Of a stretch of 64,000 nucleotides of DNA, positions 31,277-40,735 are shown one piece after another. The notes under the pieces were generated by a model. That model worked only from the letters and a program-made list of their open reading frames with translations. It was not told where the DNA came from and ran no database searches. Both the position numbers and the translations under genes were made by a program. Positions within the stretch are counted from its first letter, which is position 1. Each line of letters starts with the position of its first letter. Origin of the DNA: Candidatus Rokuibacteriota bacterium (lineage in GTDB: Bacteria; Bacteroidota; Bacteroidia; Flavobacteriales; Flavobacteriaceae); the NCBI GenBank assembly GCA_900299425.1, contig OMJU01000030.1:1-64000 (forward strand). The letters run 5' to 3'.

Positions 31277-33163
31277 ATGACTTCAAACAGACCCGTGCAG
31301 GTTTTTGACACTGCATTAAATGCCTCCCGTCAAATTGCCAAGGACGTAGCCCAAATCATAAGGCAAAAAAATCAGAGCGGTGAATTTTGTGTTCTAGGCT
31401 TGGCCACAGGATCAACCCCAAAAAGTTTCTATGCCGAGTTGGTCCGCATGCATCGCGAGGAAGATCTCAGTTTTAACAAGGTAATCACCTTCAATCTTGA
31501 TGAATATTATCCCATGCAACCGCAAGCTGTGCGAAGTTATCACCGCTTTATGCATGAACATTTATTTGATCATATCGATATCCCCAAGGATCAGGTGCAC
31601 ATTCCCGATGGTATGCTCACAGAGGATGAGATTATTCATTATTGTATTGAGTATGAAAAGAAAATTGCAGATTCAGGGGGCTTGGATCTTCAAATTTTGG
31701 GGATTGGCCGCACCGGACACATCGGGTTTAACGAACCGGGTTCTGGACGAAAGTCCAAAACAAGATTAATTAGTTTAGATCGTATTACTAAGTTAGACGC
31801 TGCCAGTGATTTCAATGGAGCAGAATATGTGCCTAATCGCGCAATTACAATGGGGGTAGGGACTATTTTGAAGGCAAAAAAAATTATTTTGATGGCCTGG
31901 GGTGAAGGGAAATCAGAAATCATAAAAAAATCTCTCGAGGGGCCAGTCACCGATCAAATACCAGCTACTTTTTTACAAAATCACCCAAATACCGATGTAT
32001 TTTTAGACGAAGCTGCGGCTTCTGACTTGATTGCCTATGCCACGCCCTGGCTTACTCAATCAGTAGAATGGACTCCTAAAATGGTAAAAAAGGCCGTGAT
32101 CTGGCTTTGTTATAAAACCCAAAAACCAATCCTCAAGTTAACCGAGAATGATTATTCTGAGAATGGTCTGGAATCCTTACTCTCAGCGCATAATGGAGCC
32201 TATGCCATAAATCTGGATATTTTTAATAAAATTCAAAGAACAATAACCGGCTGGCCAGGGGGTAAACCGGAGGTTGATGATTTTCATCGACCAGAACGAT
32301 CCAATCCAATGCCCAAAAGATCGCTTATTTTTAGCCCACACCCTGATGACGATGTGATTTCTATGGGCGGCACTTTCAAGCGATTAGTGGATCAGGGCCA
32401 TGAAGTTCATGTGGCGTACCAGACTTCAGGAAATATTGCTGTTTTTGATGACTATGTCGTACAGTTAATCGATTTATTCGACGAGATAAATCATTCAAAA
32501 GGGATTTTGGATAATGATCTCTCAAAACTGGTTAAGCTCGCTTTAGACAAAAGCGATTTGGATCAAATGGATGATGAATTACTGCGCAATTTGAAAGGAT
32601 TAATACGCAAGGTCGAAGCCAAAGCGGCATGTCGCTTTGTCGGAGTGCCTGTTGACCGGATTCATTTTATGAAACTTCCTTTTTACGAGACAGGAACCAT
32701 CAAAAAAAATCCGTTGGGACCTGAAGATGTTGCATTGACAGTAGCACTACTCAATGAAATAAAACCTCATCAAATATTTGCGGCCGGAGATTTGTCCGAT
32801 CCTCATGGAACACACAGAGTTTGTCTAGAGGCCATTACGCAGGCTTTGGCACAATGCTCAAAACAAGAGTGGTTTAAATCTTGTTATGTATGGCTTTATC
32901 GTGGCGCTTGGCAAGAATGGCCAATCGAGGCAATAGATATGGCTGTTCCTCTGAGTCCCGCCGAAGTGTTTAGTAAAAGAAAGGCCATTTTTAAACATCA
33001 ATCGCAAAAGGATGCTCCAGTTTTTCCTGGCCCTGATAACCGAGAGTTTTGGCAAAGGGCCGAAGAGCGCAATGCCCATACGGCAGAATTATACGATCGA
33101 CTAGGTCTGCCAGAATACCAGGCTATTGAAGCATTTCAGCGGTTATTGATAGCTACTGAATAG
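31277..33163 (+). CDS. nagB: glucosamine-6-phosphate deaminase fused to PIG-L/LmbE-type deacetylase domain
   Basis: N-half NagB (LGLATGSTPKSFY, FNLDEYY, GIGRTGHIGFNEPGS); C-half FSPHPDDDVISMGGTFKRL and DLSDPHGTHR. Confidence 0.92.
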   Translation: MTSNRPVQVFDTALNASRQIAKDVAQIIRQKNQSGEFCVLGLATGSTPKSFYAELVRMHREEDLSFNKVITFNLDEYYPMQPQAVRSYHRFMHEHLFDHIDIPKDQVHIPDGMLTEDEIIHYCIEYEKKIADSGGLDLQILGIGRTGHIGFNEPGSGRKSKTRLISLDRITKLDAASDFNGAEYVPNRAITMGVGTILKAKKIILMAWGEGKSEIIKKSLEGPVTDQIPATFLQNHPNTDVFLDEAAASDLIAYATPWLTQSVEWTPKMVKKAVIWLCYKTQKPILKLTENDYSENGLESLLSAHNGAYAINLDIFNKIQRTITGWPGGKPEVDDFHRPERSNPMPKRSLIFSPHPDDDVISMGGTFKRLVDQGHEVHVAYQTSGNIAVFDDYVVQLIDLFDEINHSKGILDNDLSKLVKLALDKSDLDQMDDELLRNLKGLIRKVEAKAACRFVGVPVDRIHFMKLPFYETGTIKKNPLGPEDVALTVALLNEIKPHQIFAAGDLSDPHGTHRVCLEAITQALAQCSKQEWFKSCYVWLYRGAWQEWPIEAIDMAVPLSPAEVFSKRKAIFKHQSQKDAPVFPGPDNREFWQRAEERNAHTAELYDRLGLPEYQAIEAFQRLLIATE

Positions 33164-33265
33164 GGGTGAACCTTATGTTTGACTTATGATGTCGCTGGTA
33201 TTGGAGCAAGTCTGCTCTGTAGGAAATCGCGAAAAATGTGCTTAGAAGTCACCAAGCGCGAAGGG

Positions 33266-35503
33266 CTATATATTAAACCAGTAGTTTAATTTTAGGTTGA
33301 TGGAGCGATAGCGTTTGTAAAAATTCACAGAGTCGTATCCGTCGTTGTAAACTAAAAATAAATCAGACATGGGGGCGAATCGCCATTGCAAGCGCGAGTT
33401 AATCCCAAAATTATCACTGAAGTTACTGTATTGAATAAAGTTCGACCAAAAGAGGTTCTTTGTAAAGGTCCACTCGAGCTTTGGTGCGATTAAAAATAGT
33501 TTGGCCGAAGGATATGGTGCTGCCAAACGAATATCGTTATAGTCAAAATCCACACTCATATTAAAGGTTGGTTGAGCGCGGTAATTGATACGTCCTTGGA
33601 GACCAACCCGCTTGCCATTAAAGAACTGACCTGTAGTAGCCGTCGCTCCCCATGTAAAAATCCCTGCGGGTTGAGAATTGTATTCCAAAGCCCAAGAATT
33701 ATAGGTGTATTCACTTCCCATGGGTAGGGCAAGAGCATCATCACCGCGGGTGGGATCAAAGTCGTCAAACAGATAGACATAGCGCATAAAATAGTTGAGC
33801 TCAAGACGCGATTGATTTTTATAGTTGACGATATACTCAAATTTCAAGGTCTGATCCGTCTGTTTATAATCTAAGTCTTGTGCGAAATAAAACTCATTAT
33901 AACAGCCGAGTTGATAAGTGTTTACCGAGCCACTTTTGGGATAAAAACTGCGGGTCACTTTATCCGCTTTTTTAATAAATCCGGTACGTGGAATAAAACC
34001 TAAGTCCGATTCAAATTCTTCATCGACAAATAGGGCTAGAGTAAAGATGTTCCAAAATCTGTTGTTAAAACGCAGTTGTGCCTGTCCCGATAAATTTCCT
34101 GCCGTATCATTTTCACTCATTGATTTATGGGCAAAAAACTTGCCAGTCCACTTATTATTGGAGGAAGCCAGGCTGTAATCAAGACCCAAAACGCGGTTAA
34201 ATGTATTGTAGCCTTCGGGCAATGCTTGGTCTCCAGTAGCTTCTCTGTTAATCACAAAAAGTCCTACTTGCGAGCGGCCAAAGACCCTTTGCTGCAGGGC
34301 GAGCATACTGTTATTGTTGCTCGGAATCCCATTTGCTTGATCTGCGCGAGTTTGCAGTGACAAAAGCCCTAGACGTAGATTACTGTTTAACTTTCCACTG
34401 AGTCGGAGTCCACCGATAATGTCATTTTGAATGGTGTTGCCTTCAAGATCCTGAGCAATGCCGATACGTCTCGAGAAAAATGGAGAAGCATCTCGCCCAT
34501 TACCAAAGCTGGAAAAAAGGTCACTGTTGTCCAAAAAGAATTGACGTTTTTCTGGTAGTGATACTTCAAACCTCGAGATATTGTTGATCAGGTCGTCGAC
34601 TTCTACATTGGAAAAATCCGGATTCAAAGTCAAGTCTAGAATCATTTGACTCCCTACAGGAATTTTTACATCAAAACCAACTTTTATGTCATCAGTTGCC
34701 GGGCTATCGATTTCAAAATCTTTGCTGCGCGCGCCATTGATATAGGGGATAAAGTATGATGTATTGTTGTTTTTTGGAAGTGGCCGATCAAAATGCAGTA
34801 CCCCGAGATAACCGAGGTTTGACAGCATTTGATTTTGATCGACACGGCTCCATATACTGCGCTCATTAGTTTGTAGGTCAAATCGATAAGCTTGCATGTT
34901 CCATTGGGTGCAACCCTCAGGATATTTGATTGAGTAAAAGGGGATGGCTAACTCGGCTACGTAGGTATCCCCTTCAATATGGCCCTCAGAAAACCATTTC
35001 ACATCCCAGTTCGGATTAAACGAATCCCGATCAATACCACCATCAGAAACCAGAGATTCTCTTTGGGCGCCATAGGGATTCACCCCAAATTGATAGGCAT
35101 TGACCCCATCCATAAAGGTGTCGAAAAAGAAAGATACATTATCGGTAGTAGATCCTCTAAAGTCGCGTTTGAGCGAAGTGGCCACAAAATCTGAACCGCT
35201 ACTTTTTGCTTGAATCGCAATGTAGAGATAAGTGTCGTCAAATAAAAACTTGATAGAGGTAGGGTGCTGTGCAGCCAAAGTGTCCGTTGGGAAATTTTGA
35301 CGAAAATGAGAAAGAACTTCAGCTTTGCGCCATACCTCATCGCTAATTTTACCATCAATTTTTGGAGGAATGTCGGTATAATAGGCGGTTGTTTGAGGCC
35401 TCTGTTCTGCTGACTCTTGACCCATTGAGGCTGTAGAGACCATCATCATTAGTAGAGCGAAAAAAACAAAACTAAACCTATTTACGATATGCTGATGTCC
35501 CAT
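33266..35503 (-). CDS. DUF5916 / carbohydrate-binding family 9-like outer-membrane protein
   Basis: IPPKIDGKISDEVWRKAEVLSHFRQNFP CBM9-like N-terminus, VEVDDLINNISRFEVSLPEKRQFFLDNSDLF, long beta-rich C-terminus. Start likely MGHQHIVN. Confidence 0.85.
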   Translation of the reverse strand: MGHQHIVNRFSFVFFALLMMMVSTASMGQESAEQRPQTTAYYTDIPPKIDGKISDEVWRKAEVLSHFRQNFPTDTLAAQHPTSIKFLFDDTYLYIAIQAKSSGSDFVATSLKRDFRGSTTDNVSFFFDTFMDGVNAYQFGVNPYGAQRESLVSDGGIDRDSFNPNWDVKWFSEGHIEGDTYVAELAIPFYSIKYPEGCTQWNMQAYRFDLQTNERSIWSRVDQNQMLSNLGYLGVLHFDRPLPKNNNTSYFIPYINGARSKDFEIDSPATDDIKVGFDVKIPVGSQMILDLTLNPDFSNVEVDDLINNISRFEVSLPEKRQFFLDNSDLFSSFGNGRDASPFFSRRIGIAQDLEGNTIQNDIIGGLRLSGKLNSNLRLGLLSLQTRADQANGIPSNNNSMLALQQRVFGRSQVGLFVINREATGDQALPEGYNTFNRVLGLDYSLASSNNKWTGKFFAHKSMSENDTAGNLSGQAQLRFNNRFWNIFTLALFVDEEFESDLGFIPRTGFIKKADKVTRSFYPKSGSVNTYQLGCYNEFYFAQDLDYKQTDQTLKFEYIVNYKNQSRLELNYFMRYVYLFDDFDPTRGDDALALPMGSEYTYNSWALEYNSQPAGIFTWGATATTGQFFNGKRVGLQGRINYRAQPTFNMSVDFDYNDIRLAAPYPSAKLFLIAPKLEWTFTKNLFWSNFIQYSNFSDNFGINSRLQWRFAPMSDLFLVYNDGYDSVNFYKRYRSINLKLNYWFNI

Positions 35504-35675
35504 GAATTTGTAGCACAAGTTATTGTGCCCATGAAAGTACATTTCTTTTTTAAGTGTTTTGCTCATTTTTTGTTAAAATCAGAATAGGTTCATGTATATC
35601 TCACAGTTAGGGGCTTAGAAAATGAGCCATAGAAACTGCCGATAAATTCGTAATTTAACCACTCATTGTCATAAT

Positions 35676-36557
35676 ATGAAGCGACGAAATTTTATAGAGA
35701 AGGCCACTTTGAGCGGTTTAGCGCTGGGTTCAATGACAAGTTTGAGCGGCGCAACACAAGTGTCGTCTAGGCAGGTTTTGAATCTTTCACAAACCAAAAC
35801 TAGAATTAACCACAGTGTTTGTCATTGGTGTTTTGAGCAGATCCCTTTGGAAGAATTTTTAATTACGCTTCGTCGCTTGGGGATAGGGGCTATTGATTTG
35901 GTGGGTCCAAAAGATTGGCCACTTTTAAAAAAACACAACATCCACTGTTCCATGTGTAATGGTGCGGAACTCGGCCTAACAAGGGGTTGGAACAACCTAA
36001 AATATCACCAAGAACTCATTGAAAATTACACCAAAATCATCCCGCTTGTGGCGGAGGCTGGGTATACAAATTTGATCTGCTTTAGCGGCAATCGCGATGG
36101 CATGACCGATGGAGAAGGACTTCAAAACTGTGTCGATGGTTTGAGTCAGATATTGCCTTTGGCCGAAAGCCATGGTGTGGTCTTGCAAATGGAATTATTC
36201 AATCAAATAGATCATCCGGATTATATGTGTGATCATTCTAATTGGGGGATTGCTTTGTGCAAAGCCTTGGGGAGTGAGCATTTTAAATTGCTTTACGATA
36301 TTTATCACATGCAGATTCAAGAGGGGGATATAATCCGCACGATTCAAAACAACCATCAGTATTTTGGGCATTATCACACCGCCGGAGTGCCGGGTCGTCA
36401 TGAAATTGACGAAAGTCAAGAGTTGTATTATCCTGCCATCATGCGCGCGATAGCCGAAACGGGCTATGAGGGTTATGTTGCACAAGAATTTATTCCGAGG
36501 TCTAAAGATTTGATTGGGTCACTGATTCGGGCTATTGAGATTTGTGATGTGCAGTAG
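35676..36557 (+). CDS. hydroxypyruvate isomerase-like TIM-barrel protein with Tat-like signal
   Basis: MKRRNFIEKATLSGLALGSM; xylose-isomerase-like barrel (LLYDIYHMQIQEGDIIRTI, GHYHTAGVPGRHEID). Confidence 0.88.
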   Translation: MKRRNFIEKATLSGLALGSMTSLSGATQVSSRQVLNLSQTKTRINHSVCHWCFEQIPLEEFLITLRRLGIGAIDLVGPKDWPLLKKHNIHCSMCNGAELGLTRGWNNLKYHQELIENYTKIIPLVAEAGYTNLICFSGNRDGMTDGEGLQNCVDGLSQILPLAESHGVVLQMELFNQIDHPDYMCDHSNWGIALCKALGSEHFKLLYDIYHMQIQEGDIIRTIQNNHQYFGHYHTAGVPGRHEIDESQELYYPAIMRAIAETGYEGYVAQEFIPRSKDLIGSLIRAIEICDVQ

Positions 36558-36644
36558 GGCCTCGATGTTGTACCGATTGTTGACCGACTTGACGCATTTC
36601 AGAATTGGGGTGCGCGACAAGGCAATAGTTAATTTGACCAAAAA

Positions 36645-36926
36645 TTAATCGAAATTACTGCGGATATAGTCCTTAAACCCCTGCCAGTTTTCTTTATTGA
36701 GCCGAAAGCGCATACGATCTTGTGAAATATGACCTTCTATAAGCCCTAGAGCCCGCAATTCTTGAAGCCCTTTTTGTACTGCTTCCTTTGGGAGGTTAAT
36801 CATGTCCGCAAGACAGTTTTCATGCCACTCATCGCTAGCCGTTTAACATTCTAGGATGGCCACTTTAACGGGGTGTGCCATTGCAGAAGCTGCGGCAGCC
36901 AATTTAATTTGATTTTCGGTAAACAT
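36645..36926 (-). pseudogene. ArsR-like winged-helix regulator interrupted by in-frame TAA at codon 28
   Basis: MFTENQIKLAAAASAMAHPVKVAILEC*TASDEWHENCLADMINLPKEAVQKGLQELRALGLIEGHISQDRMRFRLNKENWQGFKDYIRSNFD*. MAHPVKVAIL and QKGLQELRALGLIEG are ArsR-like. Confidence 0.75.
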
Positions 36927-37018
36927 TCGGAGGGCTAAATACTTAATTTATTCCTCACGAATTTAATAAAAAAGTTTTGTCAGAAGCCCCCATGAGCATG
37001 TGACTTGTCATTTCGCCG

Positions 37019-37240
37019 TCACGGTGAAGGATTTTCCCATGGGAAATCGAAATAGAATAAGATTTCCATCGGCACTTCTAATAAAAGAGAAAGGCGCATG
37101 CCGAGTTCAAGACTAGGGTTATAGCGATAACTCTCGATTGAAATGATTGTTTGTCGGCTCACATCTAGGCGTCTTCCGAGCTCTTGTTGTGACCAGCCTT
37201 TTGTGAGACGGTATTCTTTAACGCGATGGCGAAATATCAT
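37019..37240 (-). CDS. XRE-family transcriptional regulator (short)
   Basis: RVKEYRLTKGWSQQELGRRLDVSRQTIISIESYRYNPSLELGMRLS HTH. Start at MIFRHRVK; the ORF extends to 37294. Confidence 0.9.
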   Translation of the reverse strand: MIFRHRVKEYRLTKGWSQQELGRRLDVSRQTIISIESYRYNPSLELGMRLSLLLEVPMEILFYFDFPWENPSP

Positions 37241-37325
37241 GAAGGGTTCACTTAAATTGTTGTACCTTTCTTTCGAAAGATAATACCTCGTCAAAAGATT
37301 TTCTTGACAAATATAATAAATTTTA

Positions 37326-37343
37326 AGTAAAGTATACTTTACT
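37326..37343. promoter_or_regulatory. perfect 18-bp palindrome AGTAAAGTATACTTTACT, candidate operator
   Basis: Exactly self-complementary; in the divergent intergenic region between the XRE gene and the TIM-barrel gene. Confidence 0.6.
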
Positions 37344-37362
37344 AAAAATGTGTTAAGTGGCC

Positions 37363-37393
37363 TTTACAATATTAATGTAAAGTAACATTTACA
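37363..37393. promoter_or_regulatory. clustered TTTACA/TGTAAA half-sites, candidate operator
   Basis: TTTACA-N7-TGTAAA followed by TTTACA (37388-37393), immediately upstream of the 37410 ATG. Confidence 0.5.
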
Positions 37394-37409
37394 TAATTTT
37401 ATTGGAACA

Positions 37410-38300
37410 ATGAAGAGAAAAACATTTATAAAGCTCGGGAGTAGCGCCTATCTGGCAAGTTTAATGCCGTTTTCCTGCATAGGTCCGACACCTTCAAAAC
37501 GTAAAATGGGCTTGCAACTTTACACAGTTCGCGATGCCATGGAGCGTGACGTCACAGGTACTCTGAAGGCGCTGAAAGCTATGGGATACACTAATTTTGA
37601 GTCATATGGCTATGACGTCACGAGTCAGACCTATTATGGGATGAGTCCGGAGGCCTTTAAACAACTACTCACGGACCTTGAATTAACTACCAACAGCGGT
37701 CATTATGGGTTTGCAGATCATATGTGGTCGTCAAAAGAGGTGTTATTGGCCTACACAGATGCCTGTATCGAAGGCGCCTCGCGTCTTGGAGATGAGTATA
37801 TTGTTTGGCCAATAGTTAGGGAGGCGGATCGCAACCTAGATGGATTTAAAAAGTTGGCGGAACAATTAAGCATTATCGGAGAGCGAACCGCCGCAGCCGG
37901 TATGGGCTTTGCCTATCATAATTTTGGCTATGAATTTGAGCAGTACGAGGAATTCATGCCCTATGAATACATTATACAGCAAACTGACCCAGCACATGTC
38001 CAGCTGGAGGTCGATTTTTATTGGGTTTCTCGGGCAGGGGTGTTTACTCCAAAAGAGATCATCGAATTGGCTCCCGGCCGCTATCCTCTTTGGCACATTA
38101 AAGACATGGATAAGGTGACCCAGGACTATACTGAACTTGGTAATGGATCAATCGATTACACAACTTTGATGCCTGATCCCGAGCGTGCCGGGCTGAAACA
38201 CCATTACATTGAACAAGGCGGTAATTTCGTCAAGGATTCTATGAGCAGTGTGGCACAAAGCGCGGCTTATTTTCAAAAGGAGTTAAAGCACTTTTTCTAA
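37410..38300 (+). CDS. sugar phosphate isomerase/epimerase-like TIM-barrel protein
   Basis: KMGLQLYTVRDAMERDVTGTLKALKAMGYTNFESYGY and YPLWHIKDMDK; lipoprotein/Tat-like N-terminus. Confidence 0.9.
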   Translation: MKRKTFIKLGSSAYLASLMPFSCIGPTPSKRKMGLQLYTVRDAMERDVTGTLKALKAMGYTNFESYGYDVTSQTYYGMSPEAFKQLLTDLELTTNSGHYGFADHMWSSKEVLLAYTDACIEGASRLGDEYIVWPIVREADRNLDGFKKLAEQLSIIGERTAAAGMGFAYHNFGYEFEQYEEFMPYEYIIQQTDPAHVQLEVDFYWVSRAGVFTPKEIIELAPGRYPLWHIKDMDKVTQDYTELGNGSIDYTTLMPDPERAGLKHHYIEQGGNFVKDSMSSVAQSAAYFQKELKHFF

Positions 38301-38309
38301 AGAACGGGT

Positions 38310-39590
38310 ATGATAAAAATTGGACTTTGGTCGAGTACAGCTCTGGTGACCGGAAACATGATCGGTTCGGGTATTTTTTTATTGCCCGCGACACTCGCCG
38401 CTTTTGGCGGTATTGGCCTGATGGGCTGGTTATACTCTGCTATTGGGGCCTTGCTTTTCACCTTGGTTTTTCGTCAACTGAGTCAGCGACTGCCTGAGAC
38501 TATCGGGGGGCCCTATGCTTATGTAAAATTAATGCTGGGCGATTTCTGGGGATTTTTAGTTGGCTGGGGGTATTGGGTCTCGATCTGGTGCACTAATGCA
38601 GCAATTGCCGTTGCCTTTGTGGGCTATTTATCAGTTTTTATTCCCGAAATCAACCACAACACCCCACTTGCGATCAGTTGCGGGCTAGGGGCGATTTGGG
38701 CGCTTAGCGCAGTGAATAGTTTTTCGATTCGCACGGTCGCCTGGGTGCAAAAAATAACCACAGTATTAAAGCTACTACCAATTTTGTCCATCGGATTTAT
38801 TGGCGTCTTTTATATCGATTGGTCACTAATCAATTTTGACAATTTATCAGGTCAAAGCGATTTTCAGGCCATTTCTGCCGTGACCACCTTAACCCTTTTT
38901 GCATTTTTAGGACTGGAATCTGCTACCGTGGCCAGTGGACGCACAAAAAACGCAGCCAAAACAGTAGGACGCGCCGGAATGATAGCCTTGGGGATTACCG
39001 GAGTTACCTATATTTTATCTTCCGTAGCGATTTTCGGCATACTCCCCCCTGAAGTATTAAAAGATTCGTCAGCGCCATTTGCCGATGCTGCATCGGTCTT
39101 TTGGGGCGAAAAAGCGAAGTATATCGTGGCTGCGGGGGCCATTGCCGCCACTCTTGGGGCCCTAAACGGCTGGCTGCTCATACAAGGCCAAATTCCCATG
39201 GCCTCGGCCCAAGACGGACTCTTTCCTAAAATATTTGCGCGCGTCAATCGTCATGGATCGCCGATTATCGGCATAGCGATATCGAGTGTCTTGGCCTCAA
39301 CGGTTTTGACCTTTAGATTTTCAGAGCATTTAGCTCAAGTCTTTGGCTTTATGATGAACCTTTCGACGCTTTCTGTACTCACGCCATATTTGATGACCAT
39401 TATCAGCCTGCTGTTGCTGCTTAAAAGGGACGCTATCCGGAATCGAATGATGCAAACGGTTTCCTGGCTATCCATCGGCTTTTGTCTTTGGATTATATAT
39501 GGCTGCGGCTTAGAGGTAGTGGCCTATGGAGGCTTGTTGGTGCTTGCAGGAATTTTTATTTACTTTACCTTAATCAAGCCCAAGAAATGA
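38310..39590 (+). CDS. APC family amino-acid permease
   Basis: TGNMIGSGIFLLPATLAAFG, GGPYAYVKLMLGDFWGFLVGWGYW, multi-TM. Confidence 0.92.
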   Translation: MIKIGLWSSTALVTGNMIGSGIFLLPATLAAFGGIGLMGWLYSAIGALLFTLVFRQLSQRLPETIGGPYAYVKLMLGDFWGFLVGWGYWVSIWCTNAAIAVAFVGYLSVFIPEINHNTPLAISCGLGAIWALSAVNSFSIRTVAWVQKITTVLKLLPILSIGFIGVFYIDWSLINFDNLSGQSDFQAISAVTTLTLFAFLGLESATVASGRTKNAAKTVGRAGMIALGITGVTYILSSVAIFGILPPEVLKDSSAPFADAASVFWGEKAKYIVAAGAIAATLGALNGWLLIQGQIPMASAQDGLFPKIFARVNRHGSPIIGIAISSVLASTVLTFRFSEHLAQVFGFMMNLSTLSVLTPYLMTIISLLLLLKRDAIRNRMMQTVSWLSIGFCLWIIYGCGLEVVAYGGLLVLAGIFIYFTLIKPKK

Positions 39591-40675
39591 GTAAATTTTT
39601 CGTCCATCCAGATATAAAAAAGGCCGAAACCCTGCCCGCCCATTTTTATCGCGATCCCGAGGTATTCCAAAGGCTGGCCGATGAGGTATTTAGTAAGACT
39701 TGGCAATTTCTAGGGGATCAAGAAACCTTGTTGCCGCTGAGTGAATCCCACGCGCCTTTGAACTTTTTATCCCCACTTATTGAAGAACCCATGTTGCTGG
39801 TACGTGACAAGAATGAGCAAACAAGTTGTTTGTCTAATGTTTGTACCCATCGTGGCAATCTTTTAGCCCATCATCCAGGGCGGGGCAAACAAATTATATG
39901 TCACTATCACGGCCGTCGTTTCGGCCTTGATGGTCAGTTTAGAAGCATGCCTGAATTTGAACAGGCTGAGGATTTTCCTCGCCCCTGTGATCACTTACAT
40001 CAGTATCCACTGCGCAACTGGTATGGCCTTATGTTTACCAGCATTGAGCCTGCCTTTGATCTCGATGAGGTTTTAGCGCAAATGCAAGAGCGCGTCGGAT
40101 TTATGGCCCTTGATCAGCTCAAATTTGACCCCGTGCGCAGTCGTGATTATCTTGTGAATGGTCATTGGGCCTTGTATTGTGATAATTATCTCGAAGGATT
40201 TCATATTCCATTTGTCCATCAGGGCCTCAATGCGGCCATTGATTACGAGACGTACGAGACGCATTTATATCCGCACATGAACCTTCAGATTGGGCTGAGT
40301 AAAGGGGATGCGCTTAGTTTTACACTAACAAAGGGACACCCTGATTATGGTAAGTCGGTCTCTGCCTATTACTATTGGGTTTTCCCAAATATGATGTTTA
40401 ATTTTTATCCTTGGGGACTCTCGATTAATGTGGTGCGCCCCATCTCAAAAAAGCAGTCCAAAGTGTCTTTTATTACCTACGTGTTAGACGCCTCAAAACT
40501 CGATCAAGGTGCGGGGGCAGATCTGGATAAGGTCGAACGCGAAGATGAATATGTGGTCGAGGCAGTCCAAAAAGGCATGGAATCGCGACATTACACCACA
40601 GGGCGTTTTAGCCCGACTCGAGAGCAGGGTGTACACCATTTTCATCGCTTGCTAGTGGAGTTTTTATCCCCTTAA
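39587..40675 (+). CDS. Rieske-type aromatic ring-hydroxylating/choline-monooxygenase-like oxygenase alpha subunit
   Basis: Rieske CTHRGNLLAHHPGRGKQIICHYHGRRFGLDG and mononuclear-iron region DNYLEGFHIPFVH. ATGA overlap with the permease stop. Confidence 0.9.
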   Translation: MSKFFVHPDIKKAETLPAHFYRDPEVFQRLADEVFSKTWQFLGDQETLLPLSESHAPLNFLSPLIEEPMLLVRDKNEQTSCLSNVCTHRGNLLAHHPGRGKQIICHYHGRRFGLDGQFRSMPEFEQAEDFPRPCDHLHQYPLRNWYGLMFTSIEPAFDLDEVLAQMQERVGFMALDQLKFDPVRSRDYLVNGHWALYCDNYLEGFHIPFVHQGLNAAIDYETYETHLYPHMNLQIGLSKGDALSFTLTKGHPDYGKSVSAYYYWVFPNMMFNFYPWGLSINVVRPISKKQSKVSFITYVLDASKLDQGAGADLDKVEREDEYVVEAVQKGMESRHYTTGRFSPTREQGVHHFHRLLVEFLSP

Positions 40676-40735
40676 ACGCCCATTTTTGTTAACTTTTTTG
40701 GCTCGAAGAGATTAACTGGTGTTATCTCAGACTTT

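Noticed and set aside
36843-36845. In-frame TAA as recoding (selenocysteine/pyrrolysine or stop reassignment)
   Set aside because: TAA is not the Sec (TGA) or Pyl (TAG) codon, and all intact genes here use TAA as an ordinary stop. Simple nonsense mutation is the better explanation.
37312-37336. TTGACA-like sigma70 -35 element upstream of the XRE/TIM-barrel region
   Set aside because: Bacteroidetes promoters generally do not use the E. coli -35/-10 consensus; the match is likely chance in AT-rich DNA.
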